In this document: piece by piece, positions 1 to 8,736 of the stretch | Layout of the letters: each line of letters opens with the position of its first letter | Numbering within the stretch: the stretch's first letter is position 1 | Source: a virus | Reading direction: 5' to 3' (one strand) | Virus record (IMG/VR): IMGVR_UViG_3300027852_000118 | Coordinates: 1-34,053 of that record | Length of the DNA stretch: 34,053 bases | Made by a program: the position numbers and the translations under genes | Notes under the pieces: model-generated | The model's input: the letters and a program-made list of their open reading frames with translations, nothing else | Database searches by the model: none | What the model was told of the DNA's origin: nothing

Positions 1-615
1 ATGGATAAGCCTCTGAAGTTCTTCTTCCACTTTTCCCAGATGACGCTTGTAAGCAGACTCATAGATGATTTCTTTGGCCTGGTTGATGACAACACTGTTA
101 AGGCTCACCGATCCCGCATCAATACCTGATCCAATGTTCAATCGTTGTGTGGTGGCGTCCACAATACGCATGCCTGCAAGACCCGCCGCTACGCCTTTTG
201 ATTTATTATCGTAAGTGTAAAAGTTGACTAACAACTCTACTACAGTGCCTGTATACAGCATTGGCGCGTACGCTTGAGGGTTTAACTCATTTCCGTTCAT
301 GTCGTAAACTTGCGGTGAACCGTTATATGTTCCAGCGTTCATACATTTGAAACCCTCAAACCCGCCGCCGAATTCGCCGTTATTTACATCACTGATAGCG
401 AACCGTCCTGTAGGCGGCAACTGACCTTTAAATTTACCATCTGTCAATTCTTGAGTAGCTAAATTAAAAACATCTATCGCCTCTTGTGACTGTGGATGAA
501 ACACAATTTTAGCAGTGTGTTTCATTTTACCTTGATCGTTTGCCTCTGGTCTTGTTATACCATCCCAAACCAAAATACCTGTGATAGTGCAGTGTTTACC
601 GTCCGGTGTTATCAT
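1..615 (-). CDS. DUF2815-like single-stranded DNA-binding protein (partial, C-terminus off the left edge)
   Basis: The minus-strand frame is open from an ATG at 615-613 to base 1, giving 205 residues with no stop, so the gene is cut by the window edge. The segment near residues 130-150 reads VNFYTYDNKSKGVAAGL, which resembles the core of DUF2815 proteins; these are thought to be T7 gp2.5-like ssDNA-binding proteins of phage replication modules. A purine-rich AAAAGG lies about 8 bases before the ATG. The start overlaps the end of the DUF2800 gene upstream by 20 bases, which implies co-translation. The DUF2815-DUF2800 pairing is common in phages and supports the call. The last ~45 residues do not match my memory of the family's usual tail, and the DNA there (bases 1-180) is somewhat richer in G+C (about 45-48%). 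Confidence 0.7.
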   Translation of the reverse strand, partial: MITPDGKHCTITGILVWDGITRPEANDQGKMKHTAKIVFHPQSQEAIDVFNLATQELTDGKFKGQLPPTGRFAISDVNNGEFGGGFEGFKCMNAGTYNGSPQVYDMNGNELNPQAYAPMLYTGTVVELLVNFYTYDNKSKGVAAGLAGMRIVDATTQRLNIGSGIDAGSVSLNSVVINQAKEIIYESAYKRHLGKVEEELQRLIH

Positions 616-1780
616 GTTTGTATACCTTTTTTTTACCAAAAACTAAATTGGCTTTTGTTGTGTCAGAATCGACTAATATTGATCCGCCTGATTTAATTGA
701 AGCGTAAGCCTCGACAAGTGACGGATCAATGATTTTTTTGGCTTGAGTCGGTGTTACGCAAACCTCTTTTGTTAATTTAACATTTAATAACTCACCAAGT
801 GATTTTATTTCTTGATCTGAGTTACTCCATTCAAGACGACCTTTTTTATTATCAAGTTTCAGCCCCGCAACATCTACATTATTAGAAATTAAAGTTTCTA
901 TTTCTGTTTCAATTGCTTTCAACCGATTTTTGAGTGTGTCGTTAGCCGCTATTAATTGCGCCCTGTGTGCTTTCAATTGGTCGGGGGGTATTACTTCTAT
1001 CGTAATCCGATCATTATAGTCAATAGCGTTGTTACACGCATTTAAAGCAGTACCGCAATTAGATAAAGCAGTGCAGTTTTTACAATGAGATCCGCTTTTT
1101 GAGGGAGGGTTAGGTTTTAACGCTAGTGACGTTTGGGCGATCATAACATTAACTATTGCTCGTAAATCGATGGATTTAACTGTCCATTTTCGGATCACGC
1201 CATCGCCGTTATAACAGCGAGGTTGAATTATATAGAAGTCAATCCTTAATGATTCATCAAGCATCGCATTGCCGCCGGTCACAATATCTAAAATACCTAT
1301 TGCATACTCTATCAATTGTGTGTTTTCAAAAACGTCAACAAACGAATGACCGAATTTAAAATCCCAAACCGACAACACACCACGCGAACCGTCCCATAAA
1401 TAATTGTCAGGCGTACCCCCACATTCAGTAGGATGTATTCGTGGAATTTGTATTGATTGTTCTGTTTTCAATTGTTGCATTAATCCAAATTCACCCGCTA
1501 CTTGTAATACATGTGTAGTGTAAACATCCACAGCCTCGATCATTTCTTCTGTTATGACGACACCGTTAGGTGCTGGTTTATTTAAAAAATAATCAGACAA
1601 TAATAAACCAGAGTTAGGATCTTGATAAGACTCTAAAACGCTACTAGCAACCCAATGACAAGCAGTTCCATCCTTAGCCTCTTGAGTTTCTTCGCCACCC
1701 GTGAACAATTCCTGCATTTGCAAACTAGCAGGGCAGTGAAGAACCTTATCAGATCCGCTAGGTCTTACGCGGTAAGCCAT
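596..1780 (-). CDS. DUF2800 phage nuclease, Cas4/AddB-like PD-(D/E)XK fold
   Basis: A 394-residue protein of the DUF2800 family, predicted to be a PD-(D/E)XK nuclease of phage replication or recombination modules. Candidate active-site residues are E107, D125 in GTPDN, then D140 and K142 in WDFKFG, with a following Q155 and nearby Tyr in the QxxxY-like position. The cysteines are arranged as in Cas4 and AddB nucleases: C16 near the N-terminus, then C233-x2-C236-x5-C242 far downstream, the pattern that holds a 4Fe-4S cluster in those enzymes. A C-terminal segment (about 270-310) looks alpha-helical and charged. It lies between the WDxRIH protein and the ssDNA-binding protein, overlapping both (16 and 20 bases). 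The nuclease role is inferred from family and motifs. Confidence 0.85.
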   Translation of the reverse strand: MAYRVRPSGSDKVLHCPASLQMQELFTGGEETQEAKDGTACHWVASSVLESYQDPNSGLLLSDYFLNKPAPNGVVITEEMIEAVDVYTTHVLQVAGEFGLMQQLKTEQSIQIPRIHPTECGGTPDNYLWDGSRGVLSVWDFKFGHSFVDVFENTQLIEYAIGILDIVTGGNAMLDESLRIDFYIIQPRCYNGDGVIRKWTVKSIDLRAIVNVMIAQTSLALKPNPPSKSGSHCKNCTALSNCGTALNACNNAIDYNDRITIEVIPPDQLKAHRAQLIAANDTLKNRLKAIETEIETLISNNVDVAGLKLDNKKGRLEWSNSDQEIKSLGELLNVKLTKEVCVTPTQAKKIIDPSLVEAYASIKSGGSILVDSDTTKANLVFGKKKVYKHDNTGR

Positions 1781-2424
1781 AACTGATCCAAAGATGCATC
1801 TACTACTGGGATTAACTCAACCATCGGAATTAACGCGCTCAGTGATGGTATTTTATTATCAGCTAAAACGGCTTGTACTGTTTGCGCAAAATCTGGCTTT
1901 TCTAATTGTCTAGCCGTGGTCTTTTTCATTAATTCCGCAAAACTGATCGGCGTTGTAGTCACATGTGGTTTTTGTTCATTGTTACCGCCGAACGCTTGAT
2001 TCGCAATGCTGTTATTTTCAATTTGTTCAACTTCGCCACCCGCACCAATTTCAAAACCACCGGTTGCGGTTTCACTTACACCCGCTGACATTTGGTTTTG
2101 TTCTTGCTTCACTTGTGCAATTAATTCAGGTGTTGCTTTACCTTGCAAACGAAAAATACCACTTTTCAAAACTGCTTTACTAGCAACATGAATTCGTGAA
2201 TCCCATCTCAAACCATCCTTGTCAACAATGGGCGTTTTGTCACCCTCTGTGTTCACAGTGTTAGTTATTTCCGGTGAAGTGTCACCTGCGATTTCCGGTG
2301 AAGTGTCGTTAGTTGACGGCGGTGTTTTAGAATCAAGATCTTTTGCTAAACCGTGAAGCATATCCGACCCACGGATCAAAGCCCCTTTGTTATCTAGCGG
2401 AATTGTTAGCGTTAATACGTTCAT
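1765..2424 (-). CDS. phage protein with WDxRIH motif, unknown function
   Basis: A 219-residue acidic protein starting 121 bases from the divergent helicase gene. The ATG at 2424 is preceded on the minus strand by AGAGGG at a good distance. Residues ~68-95 contain a GLRWDSRIH...K...GIFR stretch, a pattern I know from unannotated phage proteins encoded beside DUF2815/DUF2800 genes. The region before it (about 35-60) is low complexity, with a short repeated DTSPEI. The rest is rich in Gln, Ser and Thr. No catalytic motif is visible. As first gene of the leftward operon it may be an early replication accessory protein, but that is inferred only from position. Confidence 0.7.
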   Translation of the reverse strand: MNVLTLTIPLDNKGALIRGSDMLHGLAKDLDSKTPPSTNDTSPEIAGDTSPEITNTVNTEGDKTPIVDKDGLRWDSRIHVASKAVLKSGIFRLQGKATPELIAQVKQEQNQMSAGVSETATGGFEIGAGGEVEQIENNSIANQAFGGNNEQKPHVTTTPISFAELMKKTTARQLEKPDFAQTVQAVLADNKIPSLSALIPMVELIPVVDASLDQLWLTA

Positions 2425-2466
2425 TATTTTAAACCCTCTTTTAATTAGTCTTAGTTGACGAAATAA

Positions 2467-2515
2467 AGTTTATTACATTGTTGACAACATTGTCAACTTT
2501 ATTTTATTATAGATT
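2467..2515. promoter_or_regulatory. divergent promoters overlapped by an 18-bp palindromic operator
   Basis: The sequence GTTGACAACATTGTCAAC at 2480-2497 is a palindrome with 8-bp arms and a 2-bp centre. It contains a consensus TTGACA on the plus strand (2481-2486) and another on the minus strand (2496-2491). Rightward, TATTAT at 2505-2510 lies 18 bp downstream and would start transcription about 28 bases before the helicase ATG. Leftward, a weaker TAAACT-like -10 lies at 2472-2467. A dimeric repressor bound to the palindrome would cover both -35 boxes, so both halves of the replication module could be switched together. The repressor is not identified. Confidence 0.65.
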
Positions 2516-2544
2516 TTTTACTAATTACAACGTAATGAAACACG

Positions 2545-4170
2545 ATGCAGTTAAGAGACTACCAGCAAAATTTAGATTTTCAGATCAACAAAAGTTGGCA
2601 GTCAGTCCGCAATGTTTTAGCCGTCGCGCCAACCGGTAGCGGTAAAACTGTAGTAATGGCGAAAAAAATAAACGATCATGTTGGTGCATCTGTTGCTATA
2701 GCGCACAGGTCTGAATTAGTTAGTCAAATATCTATTGCTTTAGCTCGTTTTGGTGTTTATCATAAAATAATAGCACCCGACGCAATGATAAGAGAGATAG
2801 TAGCTTATCATGTTGGAGAGTTAGGAAGATCATACTATAACGCCTCTGCTACTTGTGCAGTGGCTAGCATAAACACTTTATTAGCCCGTAAAGATAAATT
2901 AAAAAATTGGTGCGATAGTGTAACGTTGTGGGTTACTGACGAAGCACATCACTTGTTAGAGTCTAATCAATGGGGTAAAGGGTGTGCTTTATTTCCTAAT
3001 GCGAAAGGTTTAGGGTTCACAGCAACGCCACTTAGAGCAGACGGAGCGGGTCTAGGGTCACATGCTGATGGTGTATTTGGTGACTTGATCGAAACAGTCA
3101 CGATGCGAGAGTTGATTGATCAAGGTTTTTTAACAGAATATAGAATTTTTGCGCCACCATCAACGCTTGACATGGATGGTGTTAACACTACAGCAACTGG
3201 TGACTATTCAAAAACACAAACTAAAAAACGAATAGAGCGATCATCTATACTAGGTGATGTTGTTGATCATTATTTAAAAATAGCACCTTTCAAGTTAGGT
3301 ATTACTTTTGCTATTGATGTAGAAGAGGCTGAAAAAATAGCATTGCGATTTAATAATTGTGGCGTACCAGCTAAAGTAGTGAATGCCAAAACACCATTAG
3401 CAGAACGAAATAAAATATTAAAACAATTTAAACGCCGTGAGATTTTACAGCTTGTCAATGTGGATCTGTTTGGTGAGGGTTTCGATTTACCCGCGTTAGA
3501 GGTTGTTAGTTTTGCTCGCCCTACAATGAGTTATTCACTTTATGTTCAACAATTCGGACGAGTGTTAAGACTTTTAGAGGGTAAACTTTACGGTATAATA
3601 ATTGATCACGTAGGTAATGTTGATAGACATGGTTTACCGGATAAAAAACAATTTTGGACATTAGATAGAAGAGAAAAAGCAAGAAGAAACAAGCATGATC
3701 CTGACTTAATACCTCTTAAAACTTGCTCTAAATGCAGTGGTAAATTTGAGGCGTATTATTTAACCTGCCCTTATTGCGGTGCGGAAAATAAACCAACTGA
3801 AAGATCAACTGTTAAACAGGTTGACGGTGATTTAAAAGAGTTAGATCCGAGTGTTTTAGCAATCATGCGTGGCGAAATTGCAAAAATTGACGAGGATGTT
3901 AAATTGCCGTGGGGTGCAAGTGGTAACATACAAGTCGGTATTATAAATAAACACAATGCTAAACGAGAAGTGATTAACAAGCTGAGAGAAACAATTAGAT
4001 ATTACGGTGGATCACATTTAGCTAAAGGTTTAACCATGTCACAAAGTCAAAAACTTTTTTACTACCGTTTCAATATCGATGTGATGACGGCACAAACTTT
4101 ACCACCGAAAGCGGCTAAAAAATTAACAGAAGAAATTGAACATTTTTTAAATAGCGAGGTTACAGCATGA
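2545..4170 (+). CDS. superfamily 2 DEAD/DEAH-box helicase
   Basis: A 541-residue helicase with all main SF2 motifs: Walker A APTGSGKT (28-35), Walker B DEAH (132-135), motif III TATP (159-162), motif V around GEGFDLP (310-316) and motif VI QQFGRVLR (335-342). After the two RecA-like domains comes a zinc-ribbon-like CxxC...CxxC (C394, C397, C408, C411), then a ~120-residue helical C-terminal domain. Phage enzymes of this type unwind branched DNA or replication intermediates. The ATG at 2545 has no clear Shine-Dalgarno sequence; the predicted promoter starts the transcript only about 28 bases upstream. The end overlaps the next gene by ATGA. Confidence 0.93.
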   Translation: MQLRDYQQNLDFQINKSWQSVRNVLAVAPTGSGKTVVMAKKINDHVGASVAIAHRSELVSQISIALARFGVYHKIIAPDAMIREIVAYHVGELGRSYYNASATCAVASINTLLARKDKLKNWCDSVTLWVTDEAHHLLESNQWGKGCALFPNAKGLGFTATPLRADGAGLGSHADGVFGDLIETVTMRELIDQGFLTEYRIFAPPSTLDMDGVNTTATGDYSKTQTKKRIERSSILGDVVDHYLKIAPFKLGITFAIDVEEAEKIALRFNNCGVPAKVVNAKTPLAERNKILKQFKRREILQLVNVDLFGEGFDLPALEVVSFARPTMSYSLYVQQFGRVLRLLEGKLYGIIIDHVGNVDRHGLPDKKQFWTLDRREKARRNKHDPDLIPLKTCSKCSGKFEAYYLTCPYCGAENKPTERSTVKQVDGDLKELDPSVLAIMRGEIAKIDEDVKLPWGASGNIQVGIINKHNAKREVINKLRETIRYYGGSHLAKGLTMSQSQKLFYYRFNIDVMTAQTLPPKAAKKLTEEIEHFLNSEVTA

Positions 4171-4382
4171 AATTATTCAAAAGAAAAAAGAAAATTTCAG
4201 CGTCAATTTACATACACTTAACGAAAGTAATATGCAGTTGTGAAAATTTAGAACAACTACAAAACGTTAAAGCATGGGTTGATGGTGTGATTGAAAGACA
4301 TATTGTAAGTGACAACATTCAAAAAAGAATTGACAGTAAATTTCTTCTAACTTATTCAAGGATGGTGTGTTTTGAAAAGTGA
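4167..4382 (+). CDS. small basic protein, unknown function
   Basis: A 71-residue protein coupled by ATGA to the helicase stop and overlapping the VRR-NUC gene by 11 bases. It starts with a lysine/arginine-rich stretch (KLFKRKKK) followed by two predicted helices. I recognise no family. Its tight packing between helicase and nuclease genes supports it being translated and probably part of the replication module. Confidence 0.65.
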   Translation: MKLFKRKKKISASIYIHLTKVICSCENLEQLQNVKAWVDGVIERHIVSDNIQKRIDSKFLLTYSRMVCFEK

Positions 4383-4728
4383 ACAAGCAGTACAACAAGC
4401 TTTACAATTGAAAGCTAGTAAAATGGGTGCGAGACTTTGGCGTAACAACGTTGGTGTTTTGTTTGACGATCGTGGCGTACCTATACGTTATGGTTTATGT
4501 AATGAGACATCACAAGAAAATAAAAATTTAAAGTCAAGTGACTTGATCGGAATAACGCCTGTTACTATAACGCCTGACATGGTAGGGCGAACAGTCGGTG
4601 TATTCACAGCATACGAGTGTAAAAAAGAGGGTTGGTACTACACCGGAAACAATAGAGAAAAAGCACAATTAGCTTTTATTAATTTAGTTCAACAGTTGGG
4701 CGGACGTGGTGGTTTTGTGAATGAATAA
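4372..4728 (+). CDS. VRR-NUC domain nuclease
   Basis: A 118-residue stand-alone VRR-NUC protein, a PD-(D/E)XK nuclease family common in phage replication modules and related to the nuclease domain of FAN1. Visible family features are an N-terminal helix followed by RNN (24-26), GVPIRYGL (35-42), D57 in SSDLIG, E82-x-K84 in TAYECKK, Q99 and a final GG motif. D57, E82 and K84 are the likely catalytic residues. Translation probably starts at TTG 4372, since AAGGA sits at 4358-4362 with a 9-base spacing and no in-frame ATG would leave the domain whole. It probably processes branched DNA together with the neighbouring helicase (inference). Confidence 0.88.
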   Translation: MKSEQAVQQALQLKASKMGARLWRNNVGVLFDDRGVPIRYGLCNETSQENKNLKSSDLIGITPVTITPDMVGRTVGVFTAYECKKEGWYYTGNNREKAQLAFINLVQQLGGRGGFVNE

Positions 4729-5434
4729 TTATAGAGTTCAACAAACTGACGCTATCAGTTTTTTATCAAGCTTACCTCGCGGTAGTGCTAAGTTGATAGT
4801 TACTGATCCGCCTTACGATATACCTAACACTAAAGCGGGAGGTAATAGTAATCTCGCTAAAACTATGCAATCATATCAAGACGAGCTGAGATTAAATAGT
4901 TTAGATAAATGTCTAGGGGTGGCGTGGTGCGAGTATATAAGTCATATTCAAGATGGTAAAATAAATTGCTACATTTTTTGTAATAAAAAACAAATACCTA
5001 TGTATTTGAATTACTTTGTCGGTAAACTAAAATGCTCTTTTGATATTTTGATCTGGTATAAGACAAACACGCCACCAACTTTTTATAACAAATATATGAG
5101 CGATAAAGAATACTGTCTTTACTTTAGAAAATCCGGTTATTGTATGCCCGCCGATCATAAAGATGCGTGCACTTTATTTACTAGCCCGATGAACGTAAAA
5201 GACAAACAAAGTTTTCAACATCCTACTGTTAAACCGTTGGAAATGATTGATCGAATCATCCGCAATAGTTCGCAGGTTGGGGATACTGTAATCGATCCTT
5301 TTATGGGGTCGGGCACAACGGGAGTAAGTGCCGTTAAAAACGGTCGCTTATTCATGGGCTGTGATATTAACGATCAGTTTGTGGCAACAAGTCAAGCGCG
5401 TTTATTTGACGCTCAAATGGAGATGAACAAATGA
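4721..5434 (+). CDS. DNA N6-adenine or N4-cytosine methyltransferase, beta class
   Basis: A 237-residue enzyme of the N6_N4_Mtase family, using S-adenosylmethionine to methylate an amino group in DNA. The catalytic motif DPPY is at 29-32. HPTVKP (167-172) and the SAM-binding DPFMGSGTTG (192-201) come after a variable region that should recognise the target. Catalytic motif before SAM motif is the beta-class order, as in CcrM. No restriction partner is nearby, so it is probably an orphan enzyme protecting phage DNA or marking it for regulation. The recognition site cannot be read from sequence. It overlaps the VRR-NUC gene by 8 bases and the next gene by ATGA. Confidence 0.92.
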   Translation: MNNYRVQQTDAISFLSSLPRGSAKLIVTDPPYDIPNTKAGGNSNLAKTMQSYQDELRLNSLDKCLGVAWCEYISHIQDGKINCYIFCNKKQIPMYLNYFVGKLKCSFDILIWYKTNTPPTFYNKYMSDKEYCLYFRKSGYCMPADHKDACTLFTSPMNVKDKQSFQHPTVKPLEMIDRIIRNSSQVGDTVIDPFMGSGTTGVSAVKNGRLFMGCDINDQFVATSQARLFDAQMEMNK

Positions 5435-5748
5435 AAAAATTAATTGAAAATTTAAAACTAAAACGTCAGGATTTAAATGAACAGTTAGACGAAGTATCAA
5501 AGCAAATTGCAAATGCAAAATTAAAAATGTATGAGCAGAAAGGTTTCGTCAAAGGTGCTGATATTTTAGTTAACAGCAGTTGGTACGGTGGAAAAAAAGA
5601 CACTCCCGCTATTATAATTGAAGTACTCACCAACAATCATTGTTTAGATAGTATTCCGTGGATTAAATATTGCATGTTTAATAAAAATGGTGAGTTGTCT
5701 AAAATAGTCAAGATTGGTTATCCTGATGATTGGGAGTTGCTAAAGTAA
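5431..5748 (+). CDS. coiled-coil protein, unknown function
   Basis: A 105-residue protein coupled by ATGA to the methyltransferase gene. Residues 1-40 are charged and heptad-like (a probable short coiled coil), followed by a compact domain with a WYGGKKDTPAIIIEVL segment. I recognise no family. It sits in the replication operon. Confidence 0.65.
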   Translation: MKKLIENLKLKRQDLNEQLDEVSKQIANAKLKMYEQKGFVKGADILVNSSWYGGKKDTPAIIIEVLTNNHCLDSIPWIKYCMFNKNGELSKIVKIGYPDDWELLK

Positions 5749-5993
5749 TGCAATCGACGACTGATAGCGTGTTAGAATCAATAACCAATATATTGATCCG
5801 CGCCCCTATAAATATGAGTGCTAATTATTATATTTTTCCTTTGTTAGGTTACGAAATATCATTGACTATAAATTTTACATTCATGGTCATTTTCACAGTG
5901 ATTAGTTTCGTAACTTCTTTTTTAATTCGTCGATTGTTCAATCATCAACCTGTTTACAAAACAATACTAAGGTTTTTTAAAAATGAAAGCTAA
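5748..5993 (+). CDS. small membrane protein
   Basis: The ATG at 5748 overlaps the preceding TAA (TAATG), giving 81 residues; an in-frame start further upstream at 5730 is less likely. One strong membrane segment lies at about residues 42-62 (FTFMVIFTVISFVTSFLI), followed by a basic tail (RRLFNHQ), so the C-terminus probably stays in the cytoplasm. A membrane protein inside a replication operon is unusual; it could anchor replication or act on the host envelope. It does not look like the holin, whose candidate is at the right edge. Confidence 0.6.
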   Translation: MQSTTDSVLESITNILIRAPINMSANYYIFPLLGYEISLTINFTFMVIFTVISFVTSFLIRRLFNHQPVYKTILRFFKNES

Positions 5994-6273
5994 AGACAGA
6001 AAAAAACAACTTTTGATAAGTGCTGTACAAGCGTGTGAAAAATACGGGTATCATAATTTCAATAGAGATCACATTGCTGAATTTAGCGGTGCTAGTGCTA
6101 CACTAATAACCGTTTATTTCCCGACTGTTACACAATTAAAACGTGCGATCGTTCGTTACTCTATTAAAAACGAAGTGTTACCAGTGATCGCACAAGCGTT
6201 AGCCGTTGGTGATAAACAGGCGTTGAAGTGTAACGACGAATTGAAAATTAAAGCACTACAAACAATTAGTTAA
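5983..6273 (+). CDS. TetR-type HTH protein lacking the ligand-binding domain
   Basis: A 96-residue protein whose first ~50 residues match the TetR N-terminal helix-turn-helix (YGYHNFNRDHIAEFSGASATLITVYF region, residues ~21-47). A complete TetR repressor is about 200 residues; the ligand and dimerisation domain is missing and replaced by a short helical tail. I know similar short TetR-like proteins from phages just upstream of primase genes. It is a candidate DNA-binding regulator of this operon. It overlaps the upstream gene by 11 bases and is 12 bases from the primase gene. Confidence 0.8.
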   Translation: MKAKDRKKQLLISAVQACEKYGYHNFNRDHIAEFSGASATLITVYFPTVTQLKRAIVRYSIKNEVLPVIAQALAVGDKQALKCNDELKIKALQTIS

Positions 6274-6285
6274 AGGATCTTTAAA

Positions 6286-8736
6286 ATGCAGACATTGCCA
6301 CAAGCTTTACAGCCTTTCGCTAACTATAAACAATTTGTTATTTGGCAAGCAATACCGAATAAAAAGAATCCTAATAAATTTGATAAAATCACTTTAAATC
6401 CTAACACTTTATTTAATCACAATGCACATGATCCGGCTATTTGGTTTAGTGCTGAAAATGCGTTATCAATGCTTAATAATTTAGGAGGTGAACCGTTCGG
6501 CGTTGGTTTTGTATTTACTGACAACGATCCTTTTTGGTTTTTTGATATAGATGGGTGTGTTGATGATTCAGGTAACTGGACAAACGACGCTAGATCCTAC
6601 TGTGATTATTTTGCAGGGTGTGCTATAGAAATCAGTCATAGTGCTAGGGGATTACACATTTTTGGAACGGGTGAATTTGATAGCAATCATACTAAAAAGA
6701 ACATCCCTTTAGGTTTAGAATTTTATCACAAAGACAGGTTTGTTGCTCTAACCGGAAACGGTGCGATTGGTGATGCTTTCCATAACCCTGAAAATAAAAT
6801 AACAGAATTCGTCAAGTACTATTTTCCACCTAAACAAGTGACTAATAATATTAACTGGACTACAGAACCAGATCCTAACAGTAGACCGCTAAAAACAAAT
6901 AAAGCGTTAATTAAAAAAATGTGTGACACTACAAGTGCGGGATCTGTTTTTGGTGCTAAAGTAACAGCACGCGATTTGTGGGAATGTAACGATGAAAAAT
7001 TAGCAGTTGCTTATCCTAGCTATAACGACAGTGACCCTTTCGATCGGTCGAGTGCTGATCAAGCGTTATGTAATCATCTAGCTTTCTGGACAGGTAAAGA
7101 TTGTGACCGTATAGAATTACTAATGGGCGAAAGTGGGTTGTTGCGCGATAAATGGCAAGATCGAGAACAGTACAGACGTGATACTATATTAAACGCTGTG
7201 AATGCTTGCAAGGAGGTTTACGGGTCGCAAATTGCTAAAAAAGAAAACGCAAGCGTTGACTGGAAACCCGATCAAATGATCGCAACCAACGGATCTGAAA
7301 TATTAGCAAATGGCGGATCGCAAATGGTAGCTTATGAAGATCGACCAACTTTCTTTAACAATCATTATTTTTTAACATCAAATTCAAATGTTTTTTGTCC
7401 GGATGGTGTAGTAAGAGGACAAACAGCCTATAACGCGATGTATTCAACCGTTGAGTTCTTAGAGGCGTTTGGGGGTAAACCGATTAAAGAGGCATGGAAA
7501 GCATACGTTACAGCCACTGATGTTACTCGCGCAGAAGTATTTGATCGCTCTTATCGTCCTGAATATGATTATTTGACTGTTTTTAATGATGGTGGGCGAC
7601 GATGGGTTAATGAATATGTTAACCGTGACGGTGAGCGTGTACAGGGTGATGCTACACCGTTCTATAATCACATCAAGCTGATGTTACCTTGTGATAACGA
7701 TGCTGAAATATTAATAAGTTGGATGGCGGCGTTCATTCAAAATGCCGGTAAAAAGTTTTTTTGGTCACCTTTTATTCAGGGTGTCGAGGGTAACGGGAAA
7801 AGTTTAATAACTAGAGTTCTTTCTTACTGTATCGGTACAGAGCATGTTGAGGATATAGATCCAGAAGATTTTTGCAACAGTGGCGGTAAATTTAACGCTT
7901 ACATCAGAAATCACAGGCTAGGTGTTTTAGAAGAAATTAAAACAGGATCAAGAAACCAAGCGGAAAACACTTTAAAACGTTTCATCGGTAACTCAAGAAT
8001 ACAAGTGCAGAAAAAAGGCGTTGATCAAGAAACAATCCCTACTTGTATTAATTTCATACTAATGAGTAATTACAAAGACGCGATCAAAGTAACAGATCAT
8101 ACTCGACGGTTCGCTATATTGTTCACTGATCAACAAGAAGTAAGCGACTTAGTTAAACAAGGAATGCAAAAAGGAGGATCTTATTTTAAAAATTTGTTCG
8201 ACTGGTTTCACAATGACAACGGATGGGGTAAAACAGCAAATTTTTTAGCAAACTACCAGATCCGTGATGAGTTCAACCCCGCCACATTAGCAGATAAAGC
8301 ACCTGTGACGAGTAGTTTTTTAGAGGCTATAACAGAAAGTAAAAGCGCGCCACATCAAGCAGTTATAGAGGCAATGAGTAGCGGTAAAACAGGCACTTTG
8401 AAAGGGTGGTTGTCTGTGCAGGCTTTAAGAATGATTTTACAAAGCGATTATGGTTTAAAAGCACCCAGCGGTAAAATGTTAGCTCAATATTTAAAACAAG
8501 AGGGTTATATTAAACACCCCGCTCTAACGAACAACGGACGCGCTACAAGAGCGATAATACAAGAGGGCAACAATAGATCAGTTCTATATGTGAGAGCCGA
8601 TAGTGTGCAAGCACAATTACTTGGAGCTAACAACGTGACAGATCACTATCAAAAAGCGCAAGGCTACATTAATGAACTGCCTTCATCTAAAACAAATCAA
8701 TTGAATCACAATAACCCGTTGACAACCATACAATAG
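6286..8736 (+). CDS. primase-helicase (AEP-like primase plus DUF5906-type helicase)
   Basis: An 816-residue replication protein. The N-terminal part (about 1-185) is a prim-pol/AEP-like domain: FFDIDG with D87 and D89 as the metal pair, then SHSARGLH (117-124) as the sxH nucleotide motif. The middle to C-terminal part has Walker A GVEGNGKS (499-506) followed by a conserved helicase/ATPase block resembling DUF5906/D5-type phage proteins. The last ~90 residues look like a winged helix. It should prime and unwind at the phage origin. AAAGGA precedes the ATG at a good distance. Its final codons overlap the downstream promoter cassette. Confidence 0.9.
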   Translation: MQTLPQALQPFANYKQFVIWQAIPNKKNPNKFDKITLNPNTLFNHNAHDPAIWFSAENALSMLNNLGGEPFGVGFVFTDNDPFWFFDIDGCVDDSGNWTNDARSYCDYFAGCAIEISHSARGLHIFGTGEFDSNHTKKNIPLGLEFYHKDRFVALTGNGAIGDAFHNPENKITEFVKYYFPPKQVTNNINWTTEPDPNSRPLKTNKALIKKMCDTTSAGSVFGAKVTARDLWECNDEKLAVAYPSYNDSDPFDRSSADQALCNHLAFWTGKDCDRIELLMGESGLLRDKWQDREQYRRDTILNAVNACKEVYGSQIAKKENASVDWKPDQMIATNGSEILANGGSQMVAYEDRPTFFNNHYFLTSNSNVFCPDGVVRGQTAYNAMYSTVEFLEAFGGKPIKEAWKAYVTATDVTRAEVFDRSYRPEYDYLTVFNDGGRRWVNEYVNRDGERVQGDATPFYNHIKLMLPCDNDAEILISWMAAFIQNAGKKFFWSPFIQGVEGNGKSLITRVLSYCIGTEHVEDIDPEDFCNSGGKFNAYIRNHRLGVLEEIKTGSRNQAENTLKRFIGNSRIQVQKKGVDQETIPTCINFILMSNYKDAIKVTDHTRRFAILFTDQQEVSDLVKQGMQKGGSYFKNLFDWFHNDNGWGKTANFLANYQIRDEFNPATLADKAPVTSSFLEAITESKSAPHQAVIEAMSSGKTGTLKGWLSVQALRMILQSDYGLKAPSGKMLAQYLKQEGYIKHPALTNNGRATRAIIQEGNNRSVLYVRADSVQAQLLGANNVTDHYQKAQGYINELPSSKTNQLNHNNPLTTIQ

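Noticed and set aside
2533-2600. Alternative ATG at 2533 before the helicase
   Set aside because: It is out of frame with the helicase and hits a stop shortly after.
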